From NCBI RefSeq assembly GCF_937959485.1, contig NZ_CALGPY010000002.1, forward strand, positions 1 to 63,973: a stretch of 63,973 nucleotides of DNA. The letters are read 5' to 3'. The notes beneath the pieces were generated by a model. That model was given only the letters and a program-made list of their open reading frames with translations, made no database searches and was not told where the DNA came from. The position numbers and the translations under genes were made by a program. This document shows, one piece after another, positions 17,871 to 26,754 of this stretch; the first letter of the stretch is position 1; every line of letters begins with the position of its first letter. This stretch comes from an uncultured Campylobacter sp. GTDB lineage: Bacteria > Campylobacterota > Campylobacteria > Campylobacterales > Campylobacteraceae.

Positions 17871-18182
17871 TTATAATCTATCCTTATATCTTTCGTAGTT
17901 GATGCTGTAAATTTTATAGATATTTTCGGCGTTTATGAGCTGCTCGCTGCGCCCGAAAGCTAAAATTTCGCCGTCTTTTATAAACAGCGTCAAGCTTGAA
18001 ACGAACTTCGCATGCCGCGGGTAGTGCGTCGTCTGCACGAAGGTGTAGCCTTCGTCGCCTAGCGCCTTGATCATCTCGAGCAGCTTGATCTGATTGCCAA
18101 AGTCCAGCCCGTTGGTCGGCTCGTCCATAAAGATCACTTTCGCGCCCTGAACCAGCGTGCGCGCGACATACGCTAGCTGCTG
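17871..18182 (-). pseudogene. C-terminal stump of an ABC transporter ATPase
   Basis: The open frame begins after a TAG (18183-18185) with QQLAYVARTL, the tail of the ABC signature, then VIFMDEPTNGLD (Walker B and D-loop) and TTHYPRH (switch His). It ends in a FecE-like C-terminus. Walker A, the Q-loop and the LSGG part of the signature are missing, so no working ATPase can be made. This kind of ATPase usually drives iron-siderophore, haem or B12 import. No permease or binding-protein gene is adjacent, so the rest of the operon seems lost. Confidence 0.82.
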
Positions 18183-18475
18183 CTACTTTGAAATTTCATC
18201 TTTTAAAATTCCGTCTTTATACGGATAATTTTATATCGCCGCGTCTTTAAAATTTACATCGTTGCGAATAAATTTTTATAGAAGTTTAAAATTTGATGTC
18301 GCATTACCGCGCCGCGAAAATTTTAATAACGCGCTAAATTTAAGTAGCACGTAAAATCAAGCATTGCGCTAAATTTCAAGTTACGCGCCCGATTTGGCTT
18401 GCGCGGCAAATCAAGCGCGCCGCCTAATAAAAGCGGTATAAATTTGCTCGCGCGATAAAGCCCGTCTTTCGGCGC

Positions 18476-19114
18476 TTAGGCGTATAAAATTCTACCCAGG
18501 CGGATCATGTTCGAGCCGCATTTGATCGCGAGCTCAAAATCATCACTCATCCCCATCGAGCAGATCCGCGCGCCGTGCGGTACGAGCGCGTCAAAGATCT
18601 CGCGGCTCACCTCGAAGCTTCGCGCGATCTGCGCGGGCTCGCTCACGTGCGCTCCGATGCTCATCACGCCGATTAAATTTAGATTTTTACACTCCTGCTT
18701 GATGCGTAAAAACTCCTCCACCGCGCGGTTTTTATCGAGCCCCGTTTTGGAGCTCTCGCCCGCGGCGTTGATCTCCAGCAGCGTATCTAGCGGATAAGTT
18801 AGCCGCTTATTTACGGCAAGCGCGAGCTCGCAACTGTTGCAGCTCTGCCACAGCGTCGGGCGCAGAGCGATGAGTTGATTGATTTTGTTGCTTTGTAGCG
18901 TGCCGATGAAGTGCCACTTTAGCGGTAGCTCGCGCAGTAGCTCGCTTTTGCGCTTCAGCTCCTGCACTCTGTTTTCGCCGAATGCGATCTGTCCTTGCGA
19001 ATACAGCTCGCGCACCTCATCCGTGCCTACGTTTTTGCTTACCGCGACTAGCTGCACGTCGCCTGCGCCTACTTTCGCGGCCTCAATGCGCTTTAAAATT
19101 TCATCCAGCCTCAT
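18476..19114 (-). CDS. yggS: YggS/PROSC family pyridoxal-phosphate homeostasis protein
   Basis: 212 residues of a PLP-binding TIM-barrel fold related to alanine racemase, without a racemase second domain. The PLP lysine lies in LVAVSKN (about residue 27). Other landmarks are GENRVQEL, WHFIGTLQSNK and the C-terminal CSMGMSDDFELAIKCGSNMIRLG. The family buffers free PLP and affects amino-acid balance. It overlaps the end of rseP by four bases and is downstream of it. Confidence 0.93.
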   Translation of the reverse strand: MRLDEILKRIEAAKVGAGDVQLVAVSKNVGTDEVRELYSQGQIAFGENRVQELKRKSELLRELPLKWHFIGTLQSNKINQLIALRPTLWQSCNSCELALAVNKRLTYPLDTLLEINAAGESSKTGLDKNRAVEEFLRIKQECKNLNLIGVMSIGAHVSEPAQIARSFEVSREIFDALVPHGARICSMGMSDDFELAIKCGSNMIRLGRILYA

Positions 19115-20226
19115 TTGTAAAATCCCAAAATTCTAGCGAAATCATTCAGCACCGTAAATATCATCAAAAGTGCCAAAATCCCCATACCTACGTAGCTGGC
19201 ACCCACGAATACTCGCTTTGGCACGGGGCGGCGGAAGATGAGCTCAAAGAGATTAAACGCGATGTGCCCACCGTCAAGTGCTGGGATCGGAAAGAGGTTG
19301 ATAAGCCCTAAATTTACCGATATTAGCGCCACGAGCGCGAGCAAGACCGCCGCGCCGTAATCGACCGCCTTTGAGGTGATGTCCGTAATGGCGACTATGC
19401 CGCCCATCTCCTTGGGCGAAACGACGCCGCTAGCGAGCTTTTCGAGCCCTACTAAGATGAGCTTTGACGCTTCTACCGTCTGATCCCACGCGAAGCTAAG
19501 CGAGCTTGCGCCCTTGTGATATAGCGTCACGGTCGCGTTGTAATCGGGCGAAATGCCGATGAGCGGCACTCTGATGCTCTCGCGCCAGATGGTTTTTTTC
19601 TCGCCGAACTTTGGCGTGAGCTGCAGGCTCAGCCGCTCGCCGCCGCGCATGATTTCTAAGTTTAGAGGTGCTGCGGTTACCTGCCTTGAGATGTCGTCCC
19701 ACTCGCGGATCTGCTTGCCGTCGATCGATAAAATTTCATCGTTTAGCATCAGCCCTGCGCTTGCCGCGGCGGAATTTGGCGAAATTCTGCCGACCTTTGG
19801 TGCGAGTTTTTCGACGCCGATGTAGCCCAGCGCGATGTAGATCAAAAACGCAAGCAGCAGGTTAAAAAACGGCCCCGCAAAAAGTATGATTATGCGCGCG
19901 ATTGGGCCTTTGGAGTTGTAGCTGTCGGGGTCCGTGCTTGCCGCGGCGGGATCCAAATCCTCCTGCCCCTTAAGGCTCACGTAGCCCCCCAGAGGGATCG
20001 CGCTGATGGCATACTGCGTCGCGCCGATACGCTTAGTAAAGACCTTTTCTCCAAAGCCCACGCTAAAGACGTTCACCCCCACGCCCAGCGCCCGCGCCGC
20101 CAAAAAATGCCCCAGCTCGTGGAAAAAGATGAGGAAGCTGATCGCCAGCACCGTGACCATAAAATTTATCGAGTAAAAATAAAATCCGACCGCCAGGATC
20201 GCTAGCGTTAAAATTATGCTTTTCAA
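19111..20226 (-). CDS. rseP: RIP zinc metalloprotease RseP
   Basis: Inner-membrane site-2 protease that cuts transmembrane segments of regulators or signal peptides. The 371 residues show the zinc site HELGH at 36-40, a periplasmic PDZ domain (about 130-215) and the third-ligand motif FPIPALDGGH (about 315-324), within four membrane helices. The length is that of single-PDZ epsilonproteobacterial members. It is co-transcribed with yggS. Substrates are not visible from the window. Confidence 0.93.
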   Translation of the reverse strand: MKSIILTLAILAVGFYFYSINFMVTVLAISFLIFFHELGHFLAARALGVGVNVFSVGFGEKVFTKRIGATQYAISAIPLGGYVSLKGQEDLDPAAASTDPDSYNSKGPIARIIILFAGPFFNLLLAFLIYIALGYIGVEKLAPKVGRISPNSAAASAGLMLNDEILSIDGKQIREWDDISRQVTAAPLNLEIMRGGERLSLQLTPKFGEKKTIWRESIRVPLIGISPDYNATVTLYHKGASSLSFAWDQTVEASKLILVGLEKLASGVVSPKEMGGIVAITDITSKAVDYGAAVLLALVALISVNLGLINLFPIPALDGGHIAFNLFELIFRRPVPKRVFVGASYVGMGILALLMIFTVLNDFARILGFYK

Positions 20227-20888
20227 ATTTCAGACCTTTGTAAAAAATGGGCTAAGCTTACTATTATTTTGCAAATTTTAAGCTTAGATCGCTTTTTGGG
20301 CTTAGCCCGCTTTTTTAAACTTGGTTAACTTTGAGCTTAACCCGCCGCCGTTTCGGGCTATAAATTTAGCTAAATTAAGGGCGCGCAGGCGGATAGAGGA
20401 CGCGCGGAATTTAAAATTTAAAAACGAAATTTTACCGCGAGATTTTGCGGAGTGGATTATAAAATTTCGCCGCACGAGGCTTTGTGTTTTGAACTGCCGC
20501 TATGCTTTGAAATTTCATTATGTTTTGACAAGTCGTCATACTCTAAAATTTTGTCGCGCTTTGAAATTCCGTCATGTTTTGAAACACTGCTGCGCCGCCC
20601 TGAAATTTTGCGTGGCGGTTTAAACGGAATTCTGCGCCGTAAAAATTTTGCGCAGCGGATTTTATCTTTCAAATTTATAGGCTTAGCACGCCGCCGTGCG
20701 TGCATAGATCAAGCATCTATAGAATTTTATCGGTAAAATTTGAACGTAAAATTTTAAAATTCCGCGCTGCTAATATAGGTGAAATTTCACGCTGAAATTT
20801 TATCACTAAAACTCGCTTTAAGCGTGCGTTTTGGCGCTCTACGATACCGATTTTGTCTTCAAATATGAAGCTATATCTAGCCTAAAAT
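20227..20888. other. Spacer between pgsA and rseP carrying an 18-bp minisatellite
   Basis: About 660 bp. Reading frames exist on both strands through the repeat (for example 20457-20705 minus), but none has a credible start or a recognisable product. Apart from the 18-bp repeat the region is AT-rich with many AAATTT words. Confidence 0.5.
20491..20601. repeat. Degenerate 18-bp tandem repeat
   Basis: Consecutive units start at 20491, 20509, 20527, 20545, 20563 and 20581 (the last is 21 bp). The approximate consensus is GAAATTTCGTCATGTTTT. All frames stay open because 18 is a multiple of three; the minus strand would give hexapeptides such as SKHDGI and SKHNEI. Confidence 0.75.
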
Positions 20889-21443
20889 TTAGCTTTTTTT
20901 CGTAGCCTTAGCATACGCCGCGACGTATTCAAAGCCCGAATATAGCGTCAGCGCGACTGCGATCCAGAGTAGGGCGTTTGCATAGGGCCACTGCATCATT
21001 AGCCAGCCTATAGCGATCATCTGAAAGACCGTCTTTACCTTGCCCGCCATCGACGCGGCGACCTCTACGCCGTCGCCCGCCATCGCCACGCGAAGGCCAG
21101 TGATGAAAAACTCGCGGATCAGGATCAGATAGATCGCCCAAGCACTGGCGCGCCCGATAAACATAAGCCCCAAAAAGCCCGCAAGCGTCAGCATCTTATC
21201 GGCGAGCGGATCGATGATGGCGCCTAGTTTGGTCTTCTGGTTCCAAGAGCGCGCGATGTATCCGTCGAAAAAATCCGTGACGGAGGCGATGACGAAGACT
21301 AGCGCGGCAAAATAATCGATCCAGCTTACGTGCACCGAGCCCACCATGCCGCCGTTCGCATGGCCGGCTAGTAAGATCAGCCAAAAAAACAGCGGCGCCA
21401 GCGCAACGCGAAAGCTCGCTAAAATATTGGGTAAATTTAGCAT
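20889..21443 (-). CDS. pgsA: CDP-diacylglycerol-glycerol-3-phosphate 3-phosphatidyltransferase
   Basis: Makes phosphatidylglycerol phosphate in the inner membrane, the committed step to PG and cardiolipin. The 184 residues carry the CDP-alcohol phosphotransferase motif DGYIAR...GAIIDPLADK (about residues 64-84), with the expected DG-AR-G-D-D pattern, among several membrane helices. The start overlaps the stop of the upstream SDR gene by one base, so it is the last gene of the pyrD-dapA operon. Confidence 0.94.
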   Translation of the reverse strand: MLNLPNILASFRVALAPLFFWLILLAGHANGGMVGSVHVSWIDYFAALVFVIASVTDFFDGYIARSWNQKTKLGAIIDPLADKMLTLAGFLGLMFIGRASAWAIYLILIREFFITGLRVAMAGDGVEVAASMAGKVKTVFQMIAIGWLMMQWPYANALLWIAVALTLYSGFEYVAAYAKATKKS

Positions 21444-22222
21444 TATTTAAAGGTCGTTCCGCCGTCGACGATGAAGGTGTGCCCCGTCACCCAGCTAGCC
21501 TTGCTCGAGCATAGAAATAAACATGCTCCCGCCAAATCCTCCGGCTGCCCCATACGTCCTAGCGGGCTAAGCTCGGCGGTTTTATCGCGTACCTCTTCGT
21601 AGTTCGTAAAGGCTCGTAGCGCGTCCGTCTCGATCGGTCCGCCGCTTACTATGTTTACGCGGATGTTTTTCTCGCCGAGTTCGGTTGCGGCGTAGCGTGC
21701 CATCGCCTCAACTGCGGCTTTCGCCGTGCCGTGACCCGCGTAGTTTTCGATATAGACTAAATTTCCCGTGGAGCTAAGCGAGATGATCGAGCCGCCGCCT
21801 ACCGCTTCCATACGCTTTGCGGCTTCTTGCGCGCCCACGACGAAGGCATTTACCGTCGCTGTAAAGATATTGTTGATGCCGCGCGGCTTTAGCCTCATAA
21901 ATTTAGTGTATCCGCCCGCGACCGCGCGACCCGAGATGATGGCGTTTGAGATGAAAAAATCCACTCGCGCAAAATCCTCGTCGATCTTGGCAAAGAGCTC
22001 CTTGTAGGTCTCGGGCTCCAAGATATTGAGCGCATAAGCGCGCGCCTTGATGCCGTAAGCCTTCTCAAGATCGGCCGCTTGCGAAGTCGCCAGCTCCTCG
22101 TTGGAATTATACGTAAAAGCGATATTTGCTCCCGCAGTTGCGAATTCCAAAACTATCGCCCTGCCTATGCCTCTCGTGCCGCCGCTGATAACTAGCGTTT
22201 TTCCTTTAAATTCGTTCGTCAA
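21443..22222 (-). CDS. SDR oxidoreductase, FabL-like enoyl-ACP reductase candidate
   Basis: 259 residues with the Rossmann glycine motif GGTRGIGRA (about 14-22) and an SxSS strand (IISLSSTGN). The active site reads Tyr-x6-Lys (YAGHGTAK) instead of the classical Tyr-x3-Lys. That spacing is known for the enoyl-ACP reductases FabI and FabL, so a role in fatty-acid elongation is likely, though a generic SDR is possible. It directly abuts dapA (no gap) and overlaps pgsA. The neighbourhood pyrD-peptidase-dapA-SDR matches the C. jejuni order as I recall it. Confidence 0.85.
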   Translation of the reverse strand: MTNEFKGKTLVISGGTRGIGRAIVLEFATAGANIAFTYNSNEELATSQAADLEKAYGIKARAYALNILEPETYKELFAKIDEDFARVDFFISNAIISGRAVAGGYTKFMRLKPRGINNIFTATVNAFVVGAQEAAKRMEAVGGGSIISLSSTGNLVYIENYAGHGTAKAAVEAMARYAATELGEKNIRVNIVSGGPIETDALRAFTNYEEVRDKTAELSPLGRMGQPEDLAGACLFLCSSKASWVTGHTFIVDGGTTFK

Positions 22223-23119
22223 TTAAAATCCTTTGATAGTGTATTGTTTCATTACATTTTCTATTTTTTTGAGGTTTTCCGCGCTCGGCTCGCAAAGCGG
22301 CAAGCGGTACTCTAAACTCGGCGTTAGGCCCGCGATATACATCGCCGCTTTGATCGGGATCGGATTGCTCTCGCAGAATAAAATTTTATTGATCGCGTAG
22401 AGATCGTCGTTGATCTGCTTGGCCTTTAAAAACTCATTTTGCAGCGCAAATTTCACAAGCTTCGCCGTGTAATCGGGCAGTAAATTTGCCGTAACGGAGA
22501 TCACGCCCTTACCGCCGTTACTTAGTATCGGATAGTTGATCGCATCCTCGCCACTAAGCACGCTAAGGCGCGGCTCGTGCGCGAGTAGATCGACGCATTT
22601 ATCGATGCTGCCGCTAGCTTCTTTGACGCCGTAGATATTATCGCAGTCGTTAAAAAGCTTGATGATCGTATCTGCGGCTATGTCGCAGCCGGTGCGACCC
22701 GGGACATTGTAGAGCAGTACCGGCAGATCTACCGAGCTCGCGATTGCTTTATAGTGCAGATAGAGTCCCTTTTGGGTGGGTTTGTTGTAGTAGGGCGCTA
22801 CGGATAAAATTCCGTCCGCGCCGTGAGCCTGTGCAAACTGCGCTAGCCCGATCGCTTCGTGAGTTGCATTACTGCCCGCGCCCGCTAGCACCTTGACGTC
22901 CGTGCCCTTGCACGCATCTACGGCGATCTCGATACAGACGCGATGCTCGTCGTGCGTCAGCGTCGCGCTCTCGCCCGTGGTGCCTACGGGCACGACCGCG
23001 CTTATGCCGTTTGCGATCTGTCTTTTGATGAGCTTAGCGTAGGTCTGCTCGTCTAGTTTGCCCTCTTTAAAAGGCGTGATCAGCGCCGTCATAGAGCCGA
23101 TTATGACATTTTTATTCAT
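22223..23119 (-). CDS. dapA: 4-hydroxy-tetrahydrodipicolinate synthase
   Basis: Condenses pyruvate with aspartate semialdehyde in the lysine and diaminopimelate pathway, feeding peptidoglycan. The 298 residues form a TIM barrel with Schiff-base Lys166 (GVKEASG), Tyr137 (LLYNVPGRTG) and the GTTGE motif at 46-50. Length is typical. It overlaps the end of the M16 peptidase gene by eight bases. Confidence 0.96.
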   Translation of the reverse strand: MNKNVIIGSMTALITPFKEGKLDEQTYAKLIKRQIANGISAVVPVGTTGESATLTHDEHRVCIEIAVDACKGTDVKVLAGAGSNATHEAIGLAQFAQAHGADGILSVAPYYNKPTQKGLYLHYKAIASSVDLPVLLYNVPGRTGCDIAADTIIKLFNDCDNIYGVKEASGSIDKCVDLLAHEPRLSVLSGEDAINYPILSNGGKGVISVTANLLPDYTAKLVKFALQNEFLKAKQINDDLYAINKILFCESNPIPIKAAMYIAGLTPSLEYRLPLCEPSAENLKKIENVMKQYTIKGF

Positions 23120-24365
23120 CGTTTTCCTTTCGTAAGATAATGCTCGTGGAATTTTTAAGGCTTAGATAGGTTTTCATCGCTTTTTTAACCGCGTTTTTAT
23201 CTAGACTTTTGATCTCGCGCTCCAGCCTAAATAGCGCGTCCAGATCGCCGCGGACGATGTAGCTGCCGTACATCTGCGCTACCTTGCTAGCGCTGTCGAG
23301 GGAGTAGATCAGATCGCTACTTAGGGTGTTTTTGATCTTTAACATATCGTCGTCGCTTATTTTAGCTTTTTTGGCTTTTTCGATCAACGCTAAAATTTCA
23401 CTCCTCAGCGCCTCGCCGCTTACGCCTTGGTTGCAAACGGCAAAGACTATAAATAAATTCTCGTCCTTGGCACTCATATCGTAGATGTTGATCTGATTGG
23501 CGAGCTTTTTCTCATCGACCAGCACGCGCTGTAAAAGCGAGCTCTTGCCGCCGCTAAGATATATATCCATCGCTTTGATCGCCGCGGCGTCAGGATGATT
23601 AAACGGCGGAATTTTAAAAGCGACGGCCACGATCTGCGCCTCACTGTTTTTATAAATAACGCTAAGCTTCTCGCCGTCTTGCGCAGGCTCTGTGCAGTGA
23701 GGGCGCGGAATTTCGCTTTTATTTTTTACGGGCGCGAAGTATTTTTTAGCCGCATCAAACGCCGCCTTTTCGCCGATGTCGCCGGTGATCAGCAGCACGG
23801 CGTTTTGCGGCTGATAAAATTTAGCGTGAAATTCCTTGATATCTTTGATACTCCAGTTTTCGATGTCCTTGCGAAAACCGATCGGTGTCCAGTGGTATGG
23901 GTGGTACAAAAACGCGGTGTTATATAGCCTGAAAAATAGGTATCCGAACGGATCGTTATCGGTGCGCCACAGCCGTTCCTCGAGCACGACCTTGCGCTCG
24001 GGCTGAAATTCTTTGTCTTTGAGGCTTAAGTTTTGCATTATGTCGGCGTAAAGATCCAAGCAGACCTCTAAATTTGAGCTCGCGCACTTGATGAAGTAGT
24101 GCGTGTAATCAAAGCCCGTGCTTGCGTTATTTACGCCGCCAAAGCCCTTTACGATCGCATCAAACTCGCCCGCCTTGCGATTTTTCGTGGATTTAAAATT
24201 TAGATGCTCCAGCATGTGCGCGATGCCGCTTTTGCCCATCGTCTCGTCGCGCGAGCCGACGTTGTAAAACACGTCCACGCTGATGACGCCGCTGCCTTTA
24301 TTCATCGGGATGTGATAAATTTGAAGCCCGTTTTGCAGCGTGATTTTCTTAAATTTTGGAAACAT
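23112..24365 (-). CDS. M16 family zinc peptidase
   Basis: 417 residues. The inverted zinc motif HxxEH appears as HMLEHLNF near residue 46-50, with the downstream Glu ligand expected in EERLWRTD. An N-terminal catalytic half and a C-terminal inactive half give the usual PqqL or processing-peptidase architecture. There is no clear signal peptide, so it may be cytosolic. It starts one base into the pyrD stop and precedes dapA. The substrate is unknown. Confidence 0.9.
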   Translation of the reverse strand: MFPKFKKITLQNGLQIYHIPMNKGSGVISVDVFYNVGSRDETMGKSGIAHMLEHLNFKSTKNRKAGEFDAIVKGFGGVNNASTGFDYTHYFIKCASSNLEVCLDLYADIMQNLSLKDKEFQPERKVVLEERLWRTDNDPFGYLFFRLYNTAFLYHPYHWTPIGFRKDIENWSIKDIKEFHAKFYQPQNAVLLITGDIGEKAAFDAAKKYFAPVKNKSEIPRPHCTEPAQDGEKLSVIYKNSEAQIVAVAFKIPPFNHPDAAAIKAMDIYLSGGKSSLLQRVLVDEKKLANQINIYDMSAKDENLFIVFAVCNQGVSGEALRSEILALIEKAKKAKISDDDMLKIKNTLSSDLIYSLDSASKVAQMYGSYIVRGDLDALFRLEREIKSLDKNAVKKAMKTYLSLKNSTSIILRKENDE

Positions 24366-26401
24366 TAATCTTTTTTCGCCTTTCGTTTTTTGCTTGAGTT
24401 TTGCTCCGAGTCTTGGGTGCCGCTCGCTTTTTTAACCTCTTTAAACTCTTTGATCTCGGCATTTTTAGTTTTTGCGCTGCCTTGCTTTGCGTTTTTGCTC
24501 TTTGAGCTTTTGCTTTCCGCGCTATTTTTTGACGCGGCTTTAGTTTTAGAATTTTTGCTTTCTATGTCGTTTTTTGACGCGGCTTTGATCGCGGTTTTAT
24601 TTTTCGGCGCGGTTTTTGTTTTTGCGGTTTTGCTCGCCGCGCTGCTTTGTTTTGCGTTTTTGACCTCTAAATTCTCGCTTTTTGCATTGCTTTTCGAGAG
24701 ATTTTTAGCTTCAGCGTCCTTCTGCTGCGAGGCGTTATCCTGTACGGCGTCATTCTGCGAAGTATTTTTTAAAATTTTACCGCGCTTGGAACCTGCGCCG
24801 CTTTTTGAAATTTGACTTTGTTTTTGATCCGCACCGTTTTTGGAAACTCTTTTTGAAATTTTATCCTGCTTCTCATCGGCGCCGCCTTGCTTTGTGCTTT
24901 TAGCCTCTAAATTTTCGCTTTTTGCGTTGCTTCGTTTTGTATTTTTAACCTCGGAAATTTTGTTCTCCGCGCTACCTTGTTCGGCTGAGCTTTGATCCGT
25001 CGCGGTATCTGCGTTTACCAAGGCGTTTAAATTTGCCGAAGCGCCGGAATTTTCATCCGCTTCGGAGCTTGAGTCTGTTTGAGCGCCCAAAATTTCATCT
25101 GTTTTAGTGGCGAGAGTTTCACCCATTTGAGCGCTTAAAATTTTGCTTTCGCCGTCGTTAGAAATTTCGTCCACATCCCTGCTCTCGGGCTCGTTTGAAA
25201 TTTCGCTCGTCTCCCTACTTTTGCTCGTGCTTGAAATTTCGTCCGTTTTAGTGCCTGCTCCTTTATTTTCGCAAGCGCACAAATCCGCGCCGCCGCCGCG
25301 ATTTTCGGTCTGATCGCCTCTGATGCCGTATCCTTCGCCCGCGCGATCTTTTAAATTCGCCCCGACCGCCTCGCTAATGCTATTAAAGCCGTCTGCGCGC
25401 AAAAGCTTCGCGAGCCCCTCGTTGATCGATTTTGCAACGAAAGGACCTTTGAAGATAAAGGCGGTAAAAATTTGAACCAGGCTCGCGCCCGATTTGATGC
25501 GTTCGTAGGCCTCCTGCGCGCTGTCTATGCCGCCGCAGCTGATTAGGATCGTGCGGCCGAAGAGCTCGCGAGCGACCTGTGCGAAAAGCTTTCGCGATTT
25601 TTCGGTGATCAGCCTGCCGCTTAGGCCGCCGAAGTCCCTAGCGTTGGGACTTAGTGAATAATCGACGCTCGTGTTGTTTATGATGATGCCGCTTGCGCCG
25701 CTTTGCACCGCGCACTCGCACAGCGCGATCGCCTGATCCGCGCTCATATCGGGCGCTAGCTTTAAGACGAGCGGCCTATTCGTGATTTTTTTCATCGCTC
25801 CGATCAGCTCGCTTATGAAGCTATTTTCTTGCAAAGCGCGCAGATTCGGGGTGTTCGGCGAGCTTACGTTGATGATAAAAAAATCGCATAGCCCGTTAAA
25901 TTTACGGCCCAAGGCTTCGTAATCGCTTAGCGCGTCCTCGTTCGAGGTGGCTTTGTTTTTGCCGATATTTGCGGCGATCGGGATTACAAAAGGATAAATT
26001 TTTCGCACGCGACGCTCGATAACATCGGCACCTTCGTTGTTAAAGCCCATCGCGTTTTGAATGCTCTGCTCACTAACGAGGCGAAAAAGTCGCGGCTTTT
26101 CGTTGCCGCTTTGAGGACGCGGCGTAAAGGTACCAAAATCTATGTGCCCGAAGCCCAGAGCGGCTAACGGCGCGATCATCGTAGCGTTTTTATCGAATCC
26201 GCCCGCGATACCTACTGGATTATCGAAGCTTAAATTCCATATATTTTGAGTTAAAATTTCATCTTTATAAACGCCGAATTTTGCCAAAACCTCAAGCCCA
26301 CCCGGAGTCGCATAGAGCGCGCGAAGCCCGAATTCTACGATCTTGTGAGCGGTTTCTGGATCAAATCGAAAAAAGATTTTTTTCAAGGTATCATAATTCA
26401 T
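24365..26401 (-). CDS. pyrD: Dihydroorotate dehydrogenase (quinone) with a long disordered C-terminal tail
   Basis: Oxidises dihydroorotate to orotate with quinone, the fourth step of pyrimidine synthesis. Residues 1-351 are a complete class 2 PyrD: an N-terminal membrane-contact helix, GIAGGFDKNA for FMN, INVSSPNTP with the catalytic Ser, INNTS, and ISCGGI near the C-terminal FMN site. Residues 352-678 are an extra tail built from Lys, Ser, Ala, Asn, Glu and Gln, first acidic (about 365-480), then basic with recurring NAKSENLE and SKNAKQ pieces. Related PyrD proteins are about 340-355 residues. The tail reads in frame without stops and ends one base into the next gene, so it is probably translated. 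First gene of its operon. Confidence 0.93.
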   Translation of the reverse strand: MNYDTLKKIFFRFDPETAHKIVEFGLRALYATPGGLEVLAKFGVYKDEILTQNIWNLSFDNPVGIAGGFDKNATMIAPLAALGFGHIDFGTFTPRPQSGNEKPRLFRLVSEQSIQNAMGFNNEGADVIERRVRKIYPFVIPIAANIGKNKATSNEDALSDYEALGRKFNGLCDFFIINVSSPNTPNLRALQENSFISELIGAMKKITNRPLVLKLAPDMSADQAIALCECAVQSGASGIIINNTSVDYSLSPNARDFGGLSGRLITEKSRKLFAQVARELFGRTILISCGGIDSAQEAYERIKSGASLVQIFTAFIFKGPFVAKSINEGLAKLLRADGFNSISEAVGANLKDRAGEGYGIRGDQTENRGGGADLCACENKGAGTKTDEISSTSKSRETSEISNEPESRDVDEISNDGESKILSAQMGETLATKTDEILGAQTDSSSEADENSGASANLNALVNADTATDQSSAEQGSAENKISEVKNTKRSNAKSENLEAKSTKQGGADEKQDKISKRVSKNGADQKQSQISKSGAGSKRGKILKNTSQNDAVQDNASQQKDAEAKNLSKSNAKSENLEVKNAKQSSAASKTAKTKTAPKNKTAIKAASKNDIESKNSKTKAASKNSAESKSSKSKNAKQGSAKTKNAEIKEFKEVKKASGTQDSEQNSSKKRKAKKD

Positions 26402-26754
26402 AATTTTTCCTCAAATTTTGCATAATGGTAGCTAAAATTTAATTAAATATAGATAAGGATTTCGCGCTGAATTGCAATTCGCGGCGGTTAAATTTAGTTT
26501 TGGAATTATGCATTTAGAGGCTGCGTAGAATTTCTACGGCTCGCAATGAGCGGTTTAAATTTACGCAGAAGTTCAAAGATGCGCGGCGCAAATTTTATAA
26601 ATTTAGCGCGCCCGGGTACGTGCCGAAACGCGCGGTGTCCGTGGCGCAGCTCGCGGTGGCGGGCATCGCCGCAATTTTATCCTGCGTCGATCTAGGCTCA
26701 ATACCGCTGAAGCTAAATTTTAAATTTAAAGCGTCTGCTCGCGCTTTTTGAGCT
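26402..26754. other. Spacer between pyrD and the low-complexity membrane protein gene
   Basis: About 350 bp. A 62-codon frame (26595-26783, minus) overlaps the neighbouring gene and has no recognisable content, so I do not call it. I see no clear terminator. Confidence 0.4.

Noticed and set aside
20491..20601. 18-bp repeats as CRISPR
   Set aside because: Units are contiguous with no spacers and are degenerate.
20457..20705. 82-codon minus-strand frame of SKHxxI hexapeptides
   Set aside because: Open only because the 18-bp repeat is a multiple of three; no start signal or recognisable product.
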